The notes below the pieces were generated by a model that did no database searches, had not been told where the DNA came from, and saw only the letters and a list, made by a program, of their open reading frames with translations. A DNA stretch of 64,000 nucleotides from Actinacidiphila bryophytorum (lineage in GTDB: Bacteria; Actinomycetota; Actinomycetes; Streptomycetales; Streptomycetaceae), in contig NZ_JAFFIX010000020.1 in NCBI RefSeq assembly GCF_016916835.1, positions 62,001-126,000 on the forward strand, written 5' to 3'. This document shows, one piece after another, positions 8,088-16,271 of this stretch. Both the position numbers and the translations under genes were made by a program. Positions within the stretch are counted from its first letter, which is position 1, and each line of letters opens with the position of its first letter.

Positions 8088-8170
8088 CACGTCGAGCACC
8101 GTCGCCGTGCCGGCGGCGGAAGTCGACCGTACCGCCTGCCGTTCGGCAGCCGTGGTCGAGACTCCCGTCA
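8088..8170 (-). pseudogene. Relic of acetyltransferase 5' end
   Basis: acgtcgagcac(c/g)gtcgccgtgc here repeats the N-terminal coding part of the acetyltransferase (7969-7990). The ggcagccgtggtcgagactcccgtcactcgg part repeats the region around its start codon (8034-8064), with the ATG changed to ACG on the minus strand. The translation keeps the TATVLDV motif of the live gene. It has no start and runs into the dehydratase gene. Confidence 0.55.
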
Positions 8171-9082
8171 CTCGGGCCGCCAGTCGGTGTTCGCGCCGCA
8201 GACCACCAGGCACGGGAGGTCGCCGGGGACCCGGCCCGCCAGCCAGGCGGCGAAGGGGGCCGCGGCGGCGGGCTCCACGGCGATCCTGCACTCCTCCCAC
8301 AGGCGGTCGCGGGCCTGGACGATCTGGGCGTCGGTGACCAGGACGGAGGCCACCTCGTGCGACGTGAGGATGTCGAAGGGGATCGCGCCCACCCGGGTCG
8401 CGCCGGTCGCCGACGCCGCCACGGACGTCACTGCCGAGTCCACCGGGCGGCCCGCGGCCAGCGCGTCGTGCAGGCAGGGGCAGCCCTCGGGCTCGACCGC
8501 CACGATCCGGCGCCCGCCGGCCGGCAGCGCCGTACCGGCGGCCAGCCCGCCGCCGCCCACGGCGACCGCGAGGGTGTCGACGGCCGGCGCGTCCGCCAGG
8601 ATCTCGGCCGCCACGGTGCCCTGCCCCGCCACGACGGCCGGGTCGTCGTACGGGTGCAGGAAGCGGTGCCCGGGACGCTGCGCGAGCTCCGTCGCAGCGG
8701 CGGCCGCCGCTGCGAAGTCGGCACCGTGCCGCACGAGTCGCGCCCCCGCGGCCTTGATGCGCCGCGCCTTGGAGGCCGGGGCCGACTCGGGTACGTACAC
8801 GGTGGCGCGGACGCCGAGCAGCGCCGCGGCCGTCGCCACCGCCAGGCCGTGGTTGCCGCCCGACGCGGACACGACGTGGTCGTCCAGCGGCCCGGACAGC
8901 ATCGCGTTGAGCGCGCCGCGCAGCTTGAACGAGCCGCTGCGCTGCAGGTGTTCCAGCTTCAGCAGGACGCGCCGGCCGTCGATCTCCACGTCGAGGAGCG
9001 GGGTGCGGCGCGCATAGGGGCGGATACGGTCGGCCGCCGCCAGGACGTCGGCGGTGGTGAGCAGTCGGGTGCGGGTCGTCAT
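8168..9082 (-). CDS. PLP-dependent threonine/serine dehydratase-like enzyme
   Basis: 304 residues. The PLP lysine is in the SGSFKLRGA motif (residues about 49-57). Phosphate-binding SASGGNHGLAVA and the later glycine loop AVGGGGLAAG follow the fold type II pattern of threonine ammonia-lyase and serine racemase. There is no C-terminal ACT domain, so it resembles catabolic dehydratases or hydroxyaspartate ammonia-lyase rather than biosynthetic IlvA. It is divergent from a LysR-type regulator with two matching inverted repeats between them, so it is probably activated by that regulator in response to its amino-acid substrate. Confidence 0.85.
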   Translation of the reverse strand: MTTRTRLLTTADVLAAADRIRPYARRTPLLDVEIDGRRVLLKLEHLQRSGSFKLRGALNAMLSGPLDDHVVSASGGNHGLAVATAAALLGVRATVYVPESAPASKARRIKAAGARLVRHGADFAAAAAAATELAQRPGHRFLHPYDDPAVVAGQGTVAAEILADAPAVDTLAVAVGGGGLAAGTALPAGGRRIVAVEPEGCPCLHDALAAGRPVDSAVTSVAASATGATRVGAIPFDILTSHEVASVLVTDAQIVQARDRLWEECRIAVEPAAAAPFAAWLAGRVPGDLPCLVVCGANTDWRPE

Positions 9083-9106
9083 GCGCCCATACTCCGCGGC
9101 CCACCG

Positions 9107-9155
9107 CCGTAAGCACCAGCAACGGTCGATGGCCTACCGTTAGCAGCACTTACGG
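9107..9155. promoter_or_regulatory. Paired LysR-type binding sites
   Basis: ccgtaagcaccagcaacgg (9107-9125) and ccgttagcagcacttacgg (9137-9155) are related 19-mers: the first resembles the reverse complement of the second. Each is an imperfect inverted repeat, and the centres are 30 bp apart. They fill the 85-bp divergent region between dehydratase and lysR-type gene, fitting an activation and a recognition site of one dimer-of-dimers. Confidence 0.6.
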
Positions 9156-9167
9156 CAGGGAGGCAGC

Positions 9168-10103
9168 GTGCGCGAGCTGGACGTCAACCGGCTGCGGGTG
9201 CTCGTGGAGGTCGCGCACGCTGCGTCCATCGCGGAGGCCGCCCGCAGGCTGGCCTTCACGCCCTCGGCGCTCTCGCAGCAGATCGCCAAGCTGGAGGCGG
9301 AGTTGGGCGCCCGGCTGCTCGAACGCCGCCCGACCGGCGTCACCTTGACCCCGGTCGGCCAGGTCCTGGTCGGCCACGGGGAGCGCGTGCTGGGCGAACT
9401 GCGGCAGGCGCGGGCCGCGGTGGAGGCCGCACTGGGCAACCAGCCGCAGCGCCTGGCCCTCGGCACCTTCGCCACCGCAGGCCAGGTTCTGGTGCCCGCC
9501 GCCCTCGCGGCACTCCAACGACGCCACCCGCGCGCGGAGTTGTCGCTGCTCGACCTCGAACCGCCGGACGGCTACGGGCTCGTCGCCGCGGGCGACCTCG
9601 ACGCGCTCATCACCCACCGCTACCCCGGGGTGCCGCCGACCCCGCACCCCGGGCTCGACCGGCAGGCGCTGCTCAGCGACCCGCTCGTCCTCGCCCTGCC
9701 CGGCGGCCACGCGCTCGCCGACGCGCCGCCCGGCGGCATCCGCCTCGACCGGCTCGGCGGCGAGACCTGGATCTCCGGGGCGCCGGGCATACCCAACCGG
9801 ATCTGCCTGGAGACCCTCGCCGGCCAGGCCGGCATCGCACCGCACGTCGCCTACGAGTCCGCCGACTACCACGTCATCCTCGCCCTGGTCGGCGCGGGAC
9901 TCGGCATCGCGCTGGTCCCGCGGTCCGTGCTCGCCGGCGCCGCCCACCCCGGTCTCGCGGTCCACCACCTCCGCGACCTCGCGCCCGCCCGCGCCGTCAG
10001 CATCCTGCACCGCCGCCGGCCGCCCGCGCTCGTACGGGAGCTGACCGCCTACCTGCTCAGCGCGGGCAAGGACGCGGCCGGGCACGCGCGGCTCAGACCG
10101 TGA
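9168..10103 (+). CDS. LysR-family transcriptional regulator
   Basis: 311 residues from GTG 9168 with GGGAGG just upstream. The winged HTH spans residues about 1-60 (RLRVLVEVAHAASIAEAARRLAFTPSALSQQIAKLEAELGARLLER, given here only as landmark words). The periplasmic-binding-like effector domain follows from about residue 90. Its divergence from the dehydratase gene and the paired sites between them point to it as the local regulator. Its last 11 bp overlap the end of the convergent deoR-type gene. Confidence 0.9.
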   Translation: MRELDVNRLRVLVEVAHAASIAEAARRLAFTPSALSQQIAKLEAELGARLLERRPTGVTLTPVGQVLVGHGERVLGELRQARAAVEAALGNQPQRLALGTFATAGQVLVPAALAALQRRHPRAELSLLDLEPPDGYGLVAAGDLDALITHRYPGVPPTPHPGLDRQALLSDPLVLALPGGHALADAPPGGIRLDRLGGETWISGAPGIPNRICLETLAGQAGIAPHVAYESADYHVILALVGAGLGIALVPRSVLAGAAHPGLAVHHLRDLAPARAVSILHRRRPPALVRELTAYLLSAGKDAAGHARLRP

Positions 10104-10887
10104 CCACCTCGACGCCGGCCTCCTCGAAAGCCGCGACCGCCGCCGCGGGGGCGGCGGTGTCCGTGACCAGCGTGTCGACCGCGCCGGTCGCGCAGATACG
10201 GGCGAAGGCGCGGCGGCCGATCTTCGAGGAGTCCGTCGCCACCACCACCCGCCCGGCGCGCTCGGCCAGCAGCCGGTTGGTGTCCGCCTCGTCCTCGTGG
10301 TGGGCGTAGACGCCCTCGACGGGGTCGATCGCGTCGATGCCGAGGACGGCGACGTCCAGGGTGATCTGCCGCAGGACGCCACCGGCCAGCGGGCCGGTCA
10401 GCTCGTAGGACTGGGGGCGGGCGACGCCCCCGGTGACCACCAGCTTGATCTGCGGGCGGATCACCAGCTCGGCGGCGATGTTCAGGGCGTTGGTCACCAC
10501 GGTGAGCGCCGGCGCCCGGCCGGCGCCACCCGCCTCGGCCAGGTCGCCGCGCAGCGCCAGCGCACGGGCGATCTCCGTCGTCGTCGTGCCGCCGGTCAGC
10601 CCGACGACGTCGCCCGCCGTGACCATCGCGGCCGCCGCGGCCGCGATGCGCTGCTTCTGCGGGGCGTTGCGTGCGGTTCTGTACCGCAGCGGCAACTCGT
10701 ACGACACGCCGTGGGTGACGGCGCCGCCGCGGGTCCTGACCAGCATCTGCTGCTCGGCGAGCTGGTCGAGGTCGCGGCGGATCGTGGCGGTGGAGACGTT
10801 CAGTGAGGCGGCCGCCTCGTCTACGTCGAGGCGGCCCTGTTCGGCCAGCAGGTCGAGCAAGGAGCTCCACCGCGCGTCCCGCGACAC
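10093..10887 (-). CDS. DeoR/GlpR-family transcriptional regulator
   Basis: 264 residues from GTG 10887, preferred because AGGAGGTGGGGGC lies right before it; the GTG at 10908 would translate the ribosome site itself. The N-terminal HTH (LDVDEAAASLNVSTATIRRDLDQLAEQ) is the DeoR signature. The C-terminal sugar-phosphate-sensing domain has GLTGGTTTTEIARAL and the ending DSSKIGRRAFARICATGAVDTLVTD typical of DeoRC. Such proteins usually repress sugar or polyol catabolic genes and sense a phosphorylated intermediate. No target operon is adjacent. The 3' end overlaps the lysR-type gene tail to tail. Confidence 0.9.
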   Translation of the reverse strand: MSRDARWSSLLDLLAEQGRLDVDEAAASLNVSTATIRRDLDQLAEQQMLVRTRGGAVTHGVSYELPLRYRTARNAPQKQRIAAAAAAMVTAGDVVGLTGGTTTTEIARALALRGDLAEAGGAGRAPALTVVTNALNIAAELVIRPQIKLVVTGGVARPQSYELTGPLAGGVLRQITLDVAVLGIDAIDPVEGVYAHHEDEADTNRLLAERAGRVVVATDSSKIGRRAFARICATGAVDTLVTDTAAPAAAVAAFEEAGVEVVTV

Positions 10888-10908
10888 GCCCCCACCTCCT
10901 CCTCGCAC

Positions 10909-11095
10909 CTACGGTGCCCCCACCCTCCCACACGATGTCCCTCGCGGTGGCGTTCACCTGTCCGCCGGTGGGGGCTTGTCGCGCAGTTCCCCCCGGCCGC
11001 TTCGGCCCTGCCCCTTGCGGTGGGCGGGCGACCAGCCACGACGTAGCGGAAGGTGCAGGCTCGCCGCAAGGGGCGACAGCCCCACCCGGGGGCAG
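10909..11095. repeat. Intergenic repeat of the CGCGCAGTTCCCC family (degenerate copy)
   Basis: Contains ttgtcgcgcagttccccc at about 10977-10994, the phrase ctgccccttgcggtgggcgg, and its inverted counterparts gcgaccagccacgac and gccgcaagggg. The same words recur at 38.6-39.0, 44.4-44.7 and 59.3-59.7 kb. The sequence can fold back on itself and lies behind the SRPBCC gene's end and upstream of the deoR-type gene. Confidence 0.6.
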
Positions 11096-11530
11096 TCAGG
11101 GGGCGGGGCGGGTGGAGGCAGCGGCGAGGCCGGCTGCCTCCATGGCCAGGTAGCGACGGATCGTGCGGGCCGCCAGGAAGGCGAGGGGCCAGGCGAGGAC
11201 GCCGGACTGGTCGATCGTGAGGGTGAGGCGCGTGCTGGAGCCGGCCGGCTCCAGGCGGTGCGTGCCGCGGGTGCGGACACCGGGCGCGTGCGACTCCCAG
11301 TCGAAGGCGGTGCCTTCGACGAGCCGCGTCACCGTCCACACCGCCGGCCGCAGCCTGGGCTGCCGCACCTCGAAGCGTGCACCGAGCACGGGTCGCGGGC
11401 CGTCGAGACCGCGTACCGACGTCATCGAGGCGGTCAGTTCCGGCCAGTGCTCCACGTCGGTGAGGACCTGCCAGACCCGCTCGGCGGGGGCGTCGACGGT
11501 CGTTGCGTTCGTGTACGTCGGCATCGGCAT
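11096..11530 (-). CDS. SRPBCC-family protein (polyketide cyclase/START-like fold)
   Basis: 144 residues. The pattern NATTVDAPAERVWQVLTDVEHWPELTASM at the N-terminus and the C-terminal long helix (SGVLAWPLAFLAARTIRRYLAMEA) are the SRPBCC/START-like fold, which binds a hydrophobic ligand in a cavity. Not part of the polyketide locus. It follows the araC-type gene by 33 bp on the same strand and is probably co-transcribed with it. No reaction can be assigned. Confidence 0.8.
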   Translation of the reverse strand: MPMPTYTNATTVDAPAERVWQVLTDVEHWPELTASMTSVRGLDGPRPVLGARFEVRQPRLRPAVWTVTRLVEGTAFDWESHAPGVRTRGTHRLEPAGSSTRLTLTIDQSGVLAWPLAFLAARTIRRYLAMEAAGLAAASTRPAP

Positions 11531-11563
11531 CGTGCACTCCTTCAGGCCGGGACGGCGTCCACC

Positions 11564-12499
11564 CTACTGACCGTGGACCCTGCGGTAGCGCCCCGGCGCC
11601 ATGCCGCACCACCTCTTGAAGGCGTGCGCGAAGGCGAACTCCGAGGTGTAGCCGACCTGCGCGGCGACCGATGTGAGCGGCAGCGCCGACGTGGCCAGCA
11701 GCCGGGCCGCGAGCGTCATGCGCCACCACGTCAGGTAGCCGAGCGGCGGTCGGCCGGCCAGTGCGGTGAAGCGCCGGGCGAAGGCGGCGCGCGACAGGCC
11801 GGCCTCCTGGGCGAGCCGTTCGACGGTCCAGGGCGCCGCCGGGTCGCGGTGCATGGCGTGCAGGCCCGCTGCGACGGGCGGGTCGTTGAGTGCGGCCGCC
11901 CAGCCGGTGGGCGTGCCGCGGTGCCGCAGCGGCGCGTCGTCGTACCACGCACGCAGGACGTACACGAGCAGTGTGTCGAGCAGCGACGGCACGACCGCGT
12001 CGGTGCCGAGCCGCGGCCTTTCCAGTTCGCCGGCCAGCAGGCGTACGGCTGCCGCGAGGTCGGGGTGCCGATTGGGGGAGGCGGGAAGGTGGAGCAGGTC
12101 GGGGAGTTCGGTGAGCAGGGGGTGGCCGCGCTGCGGGTCGAGCCGGTAGGTGCAGGACAGCAGCAGGGCCGCCGGGTCGCCGCCCCCGCCGCCGGCCGCC
12201 GCGGGCGCCTGCGCGAGGTGCGGCTCGCTGGGCGGCGCGGTCACCGCGGTCACCGCGCTGTCGGCCAGCACGTGCCGGGTGCCGCGCGGTACGAGTACGA
12301 CGTCGCCCGGGCCGGCGTCGACGCCCTGCCGCGAGGTGGCGGCGGGCCGCAGGACGCATGTGCCGCGCAGCACCACGTGCAGGCAGGCGGAACCGGGCGC
12401 GGGTGCGAACTCCTGTGCCCAGGGCGCGTGATGGCGCACCAGTGCCGACCGCGGGCGTCCGGTGCGCAGCACCGCGACCACATCGCTGAGTACGTCCAC
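11564..12499 (-). CDS. AraC-family regulator with cupin_6 N-terminal domain
   Basis: 311 residues. An N-terminal cupin (residues about 1-100, with HVVLRGTCVLRP and GDVVLVPRGTRHVL) is followed by two C-terminal HTHs (WTVERLAQEAGLSRAAFARRF and LTSVAAQVGYTSEFAFAHAFKRW). This is the AraC type with a cupin_6 domain. It is followed closely by the SRPBCC gene in a likely two-gene operon. The effector is unknown. Confidence 0.88.
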   Translation of the reverse strand: MDVLSDVVAVLRTGRPRSALVRHHAPWAQEFAPAPGSACLHVVLRGTCVLRPAATSRQGVDAGPGDVVLVPRGTRHVLADSAVTAVTAPPSEPHLAQAPAAAGGGGGDPAALLLSCTYRLDPQRGHPLLTELPDLLHLPASPNRHPDLAAAVRLLAGELERPRLGTDAVVPSLLDTLLVYVLRAWYDDAPLRHRGTPTGWAAALNDPPVAAGLHAMHRDPAAPWTVERLAQEAGLSRAAFARRFTALAGRPPLGYLTWWRMTLAARLLATSALPLTSVAAQVGYTSEFAFAHAFKRWCGMAPGRYRRVHGQ

Positions 12500-12636
12500 T
12501 CCGTGACGCTACCCAGCGGCGAGACGGACACGCAGAAAGCCGGCGCGGGCGCGTACGCCCCGTCTCCGGCGGCCGCGAGGAAGGAACCCGTGGCGGGGTC
12601 CGCCGCACCGTCGCGCAGGCCGCCGCGGCGAAACCC

Positions 12637-12664
12637 TTGACAACGCGTCAACCCCCGGTAGCTT
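12637..12664 (+). promoter_or_regulatory. Promoter with overlapping TTGAC-N5-GTCAA repeat
   Basis: TTGACA (12637-12642), 16 bp, then TAGCTT (12659-12664) gives a reasonable housekeeping-sigma promoter about 100 bp upstream of the mannanase start. The -35 box is part of ttgacaacgcgtcaa (12637-12651), a perfect 5-bp inverted repeat with a 5-bp spacer that could be a repressor site. Confidence 0.5.
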
Positions 12665-12763
12665 CTTGGTGCTTAACCGGTACAGCGCCCGCCGCCATCC
12701 GGCCCCGCTGTCGCCTTTGCAGCCTTCCTGTCAGGGAACGTCCGGACATTCCGAGGAGAATGC

Positions 12764-14371
12764 ATGAGACTCCCAGCACGACGCACTTGGCTGGCGGCCC
12801 TCGCCGCGGTGACGACGGCACTGATGATGGCACTGCTCGTCATCGCCGTCCCCGGCCCCGCCAGGGCCGCGGCAGCCGGCTTCGTCCAGCGCTGCGGCAC
12901 GCACTTCTGCGTCAACGGCAAGACCGCCTACTTCGCCGGCGCCAACTCCTACGACCTCTTCACCTTCGGCAGCGGCTCGGGTGACACCGAGACGCAGTAC
13001 ATGGACAAGGCGGCCATCGACAGCGAGATGGCCAACATGGCGTCGGACGGCGTCACCGTCGTCCGCACCTGGATGTTCGACCACGAGACGTGGCACGGTT
13101 TCGAGCCCGCCAAGAACACCATGAACGAGCAGCAGTGGGCGGAGTTCGACTACATCCTCTACTCCGCCGCCCAGCACGGCCTGCGGGTCGTGCCGACGCT
13201 GGAGAACTACTGGACCGCCTATGGCGGGGTCAACGCGGTGCTGGGCTGGGAGGGCGTCTCGACCGCCAACTCCGGCTACTTCTTCGACTCCACCAAGTGC
13301 CCCGGCTGCCTTGCGGACTACGAGTTCTACGTGAACTACGCGCTCAACCGGGTCAACCACTACACGGGGGTGGCGTACAAGAACGACCCGACCATCTTCT
13401 CCTGGGAGATGATGAACGAGCCGCGCTACCAGGACGTGAACCCGGCGGACAACACCGTCGGCGCCACCTTCCGCGCCTGGGAGGACAAGGTCGGCGCGTA
13501 CATCAAGAACATCGACCCCAACCACATGGTCGACAACGGCATCGAGGGGCAGGGCAGTTCGTACGGCTACGGCAGCGACAACGGTGTGCCGTACACCTAC
13601 GAGTGCCAGTCGCAGTACATCGACTTCTGCTCCGCGCACATCTACCCGACCGAGGGCTGGGCCAACCTGTCGGTGAGCGCCACCCAGGCGCTGGTCGCCA
13701 AGTACATCACCGACGCCCACACGGGGGCGGGGAAGCCCTTCTTCCTGGGGGAGTTCAACACCTCGGCCGGCACCCGCAGCACGTACTGGCCGGCCATCTA
13801 CACCACGATGGAGTCCGGCAACGGGGACGCCGACGCCTTCTGGTGGTACATGAACTCCAGCAAGGACGGCAACTACGGGGTGATGCACGGGGATGCGGCA
13901 CTGGCCTACTTCACCGCGCACTCCGACGTCGACAAGTCCAAGAGCGGTGACACCACCCCGCCGACGACCCCGCCGACCACGCCCCCCACCACACCCCCGA
14001 CCACGCCCCCCACCACTCCGCCCACCACGCCCCCGACGACCCCGCCGGCCGGCGGCTGCTCGGTCAACTACCACATCGACGACTGGGGCAGCGGCTTCAA
14101 CGCCAACGTGACCATCACCAACGGCGGTTCGACCGCCATGAACGGCTGGTCCCTGGTCTTCGCCTTCCCCGGCGCGCAGAAGGTCACCAACATCTGGAGC
14201 GCGTCGGCGACGCAGAGCGGCAAGCAGGTCACCGCCACCAACGCCTCCTACAACGCGGCCATCCCGGCCGGCGGCAGCGTCTCCTTCGGCTTCAGCGCCA
14301 GTTCGACGGCCGGCACCAACGGGGTGCCGTCCTCCTTCACCCTCAACGGCATGCCCTGCACGGTGTCCTGA
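12764..14371 (+). CDS. Secreted GH5 endo-beta-1,4-mannanase with CBM2
   Basis: 535 residues; GAGGAG precedes the ATG. Signal peptide residues 1-36 (ending GPARA). The GH5 catalytic domain spans about 38-390. SWEMMNEPR holds the acid/base Glu219, PFFLGEFNTS the nucleophile Glu330, and HIYPTEGW the conserved His-Tyr. The pattern resembles GH5 subfamily 7 mannanases. A Thr-Pro linker (about 396-428) leads to a C-terminal CBM2 (CSVNYHIDDWGSGFNANVTI, ending MPCTVS) that should bind cellulose or mannan-containing wall. Cleaves mannan or glucomannan outside the cell; the products could feed the GH38 importer locus only if alpha-linked, so that link is weak. No CebR box precedes it. Confidence 0.9.
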   Translation: MRLPARRTWLAALAAVTTALMMALLVIAVPGPARAAAAGFVQRCGTHFCVNGKTAYFAGANSYDLFTFGSGSGDTETQYMDKAAIDSEMANMASDGVTVVRTWMFDHETWHGFEPAKNTMNEQQWAEFDYILYSAAQHGLRVVPTLENYWTAYGGVNAVLGWEGVSTANSGYFFDSTKCPGCLADYEFYVNYALNRVNHYTGVAYKNDPTIFSWEMMNEPRYQDVNPADNTVGATFRAWEDKVGAYIKNIDPNHMVDNGIEGQGSSYGYGSDNGVPYTYECQSQYIDFCSAHIYPTEGWANLSVSATQALVAKYITDAHTGAGKPFFLGEFNTSAGTRSTYWPAIYTTMESGNGDADAFWWYMNSSKDGNYGVMHGDAALAYFTAHSDVDKSKSGDTTPPTTPPTTPPTTPPTTPPTTPPTTPPTTPPAGGCSVNYHIDDWGSGFNANVTITNGGSTAMNGWSLVFAFPGAQKVTNIWSASATQSGKQVTATNASYNAAIPAGGSVSFGFSASSTAGTNGVPSSFTLNGMPCTVS

Positions 14372-14402
14372 CCCCGGGCGGCACCGACGTACCGCGAACG
14401 GC

Positions 14403-14440
14403 CCGCAGCCCCCGCCGCTCCACGGCAGCGGGGGCTGCGG
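14403..14440 (+). terminator. Terminator hairpin after mannanase gene
   Basis: 13-bp perfect GC stem (14403-14415 with 14428-14440) with a 12-nt loop, 32 bp past the mannanase stop. It separates this gene from the CebR-controlled gene that follows. Confidence 0.7.
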
Positions 14441-14534
14441 CCTTCTCCCGCGGCGCCGGGTCACCACTTATCCGGTTCAGCCACCGGATTTCTCCCGCCG
14501 ACCGCCCGTTGACGCCGACGACTCGGCGCCGGAG

Positions 14535-14552
14535 TATGGGAGCGCTCCCATA
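14535..14552. promoter_or_regulatory. CebR box TATGGGAGCGCTCCCATA
   Basis: Perfect 18-bp palindrome containing the consensus TGGGAGCGCTCCCA (14537-14550). In Streptomyces this is the site of CebR, the LacI-family repressor relieved by cellobiose/cellotriose. It ends 23 bp before the ATG of the expansin-like gene, so a bound repressor would block transcription or early elongation. Confidence 0.92.
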
Positions 14553-14574
14553 CCCCCACGCCAAGGAGCCGTCC

Positions 14575-15960
14575 ATGCGCAGATCCGCGCACCCCCACCG
14601 CTCGCACCGGCCGCCCCGCAGACTGCTCGCGGCGCTCGCCACTGCCGTGGCAGCCGCGCTCGTGTACGTACTGACGATGCTGCCCGCACCCGCGGCCACC
14701 CCGGCCGCGGCCCCCGCCGCCGCCCAGGCCGACGTCGTCGGCAACGCCACCCACTTCGACGGTCTCGGCCAGCCCTACGGCGGCTGCGGCATGCCGCAGT
14801 CCCAGCTGGACTCGCAGGACTTCGTCGCCCTCAACGTCTTCGACACCCCCGGCGACTATTCCAGTTACCCGCGCCCGGTGCCGCCCTCGCAGAGCTCGAT
14901 CATCGGCGCCTGGGACAACGGCCACAACTGCGGGCGCTGGGTGCAGGTCACGATCGGCGACTACTGCAACGGCACCAATGACGGAGCCCCCAACCAGCCG
15001 TTCTGCCGCAACGGCAGCTGGGTCCAGGACTCATACAACGGCGCCACCCTCACCATGCTGGTCGCCGACAGCTGCGCCGACTCCAACGCCTGGTGCCGCG
15101 ACGACCCGAACCACCTGGACCTCGACACCGCCTCGCTCGGCCGCTTCACGCAGAACGGCAGTACGGTGACCGGGCTCGCCGACCACTGGAACAACCGCCA
15201 CGTGTCGTGGAGTTACGTGCCCGCGCCCGGCTACACCGGCGACATCAAGATCGGCTTCCTGCAGGGCGCCCAGCGCTACTGGGGCGCGGTCTCGGTGTCG
15301 CACCTGCCCAACGGCATCCACGGCGTGGAGTACTACTCGGGCGGGGCCTGGCACGACGCCCAGATGAACAGTGACATGGGCCAGTCGTTCATCCTCGACC
15401 CGCTCACCACCGGCGGCACCGACTTCCGCATCCGGGTGCGTGACGTGGACGACGCCTACGTCTTCGGCGGCAGGACGTACGACTTCTCGCTGCCCACCGC
15501 CTGCTCCGGCACCTGCTCGCAGCCGTACACCGGCGTCGACTACACGACCACGGGCGGCGGTACGACCCCGCCGACCACGCCCCCGACCACCCCGCCCACC
15601 ACACCTCCGACGACGCCGCCCACCACGCCCCCCACCACTCCGCCGACCTCGGGGTCGGGCGGCTGCAGCGCGGCCGTGCACGTCACCAACTCCTGGTCAG
15701 GCGGCTTCCAGGCCGATGTGACGGTGCAGAACACCGGCACCAAGCAGACCACCGGCTGGGCCGTACGGCTGACCCTGCCGTCGGGCGTGACGATCAACAG
15801 TGCGTGGAACGCCGCCGTCGACTCCTCGGCGCCGGCCACCACGCTGCGCAATGTCGCCTACAACGGCACCCTCGCCCCGTCGGCCAGCACCTCCTGGGGC
15901 ATGACCCTGAGCGGCTCGAACACCGATCTGGGCACCCCGGTGTGTACGGCATCGGGATGA
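14575..15960 (+). CDS. Secreted expansin-like (double-psi beta-barrel) protein with CBM2
   Basis: 461 residues from ATG 14575 with AAGGAG 9 nt upstream. Signal peptide residues about 1-50 (long, Arg-rich n-region, then LLAALATAVAAALVYVLTML). Residues about 55-180 show the barrel landmarks GGCGMPQSQLDSQDFVALNV, NGHNCGRWVQVTIGDYC, MLVADSCADSNAWCRDDPNHLDLD; the last stretch resembles the HxDL/HLDL region of expansins. A second beta-rich domain (about 200-310) follows, then a Thr-Pro linker and a CBM2 ending TASG. Bacterial expansin-like proteins loosen cellulose without hydrolysis. The CebR box upstream ties expression to cellulose use. Activity not proven from sequence. Confidence 0.82.
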   Translation: MRRSAHPHRSHRPPRRLLAALATAVAAALVYVLTMLPAPAATPAAAPAAAQADVVGNATHFDGLGQPYGGCGMPQSQLDSQDFVALNVFDTPGDYSSYPRPVPPSQSSIIGAWDNGHNCGRWVQVTIGDYCNGTNDGAPNQPFCRNGSWVQDSYNGATLTMLVADSCADSNAWCRDDPNHLDLDTASLGRFTQNGSTVTGLADHWNNRHVSWSYVPAPGYTGDIKIGFLQGAQRYWGAVSVSHLPNGIHGVEYYSGGAWHDAQMNSDMGQSFILDPLTTGGTDFRIRVRDVDDAYVFGGRTYDFSLPTACSGTCSQPYTGVDYTTTGGGTTPPTTPPTTPPTTPPTTPPTTPPTTPPTSGSGGCSAAVHVTNSWSGGFQADVTVQNTGTKQTTGWAVRLTLPSGVTINSAWNAAVDSSAPATTLRNVAYNGTLAPSASTSWGMTLSGSNTDLGTPVCTASG

Positions 15961-16271
15961 CGTCCCGCGGATCCGTGTGAAGAGTGCCCCCTGATACGGC
16001 GCGCCCACTGCGATCACCGTCGGTGACCGTCAGGATGGGCGGTGCCGGACGGCCGTCCCGTTGCTGCGTACGGGACGGCCGTCCGGTCTGCCACGGCGGC
16101 ACCACGGATGCCGGAGCAGAAAATGCGGGCAGGCCGAGCCGACCATAGCTTCGAATCGCGCGGGCTCCGCCCCCTCGCCGAAGGGGCGTTGGCGAGTGCA
16201 ATCCGAAGTCAGGTACTGGGACCCGTCGCAGCGCTCATGCTCTGCCGGGTCGAGAAAGGCAGGTCAGGGCG
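15961..16271 (+). other. Intergenic region with terminator and leader
   Basis: 311 bp between the expansin-like gene and the next secreted protein. It contains the strong hairpin at 16045-16086 and a smaller fold (cgccccctcgccgaaggggcg, about 16167-16187). The rest is likely promoter and leader of the beta-helix gene. No gene or clear -35/-10 was recognised. Confidence 0.5.
16045..16086 (+). terminator. Strong hairpin terminator after expansin-like gene
   Basis: 17-bp perfect inverted repeat (16045-16061 with 16070-16086) and 8-nt loop, 85 bp past the stop codon. No U-tract. Confidence 0.75.

Noticed and set aside
11096..11530. SRPBCC protein as part of the polyketide cluster
   Set aside because: The fold is shared with aromatases, but it sits 9 kb away, paired with an AraC regulator, and lacks the aromatase pattern.
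13950..14050. Short regular repeats as a CRISPR array
   Set aside because: The repeats are in-frame Thr-Pro codons of a linker between GH5 and CBM2, with no spacers and no cas genes nearby.
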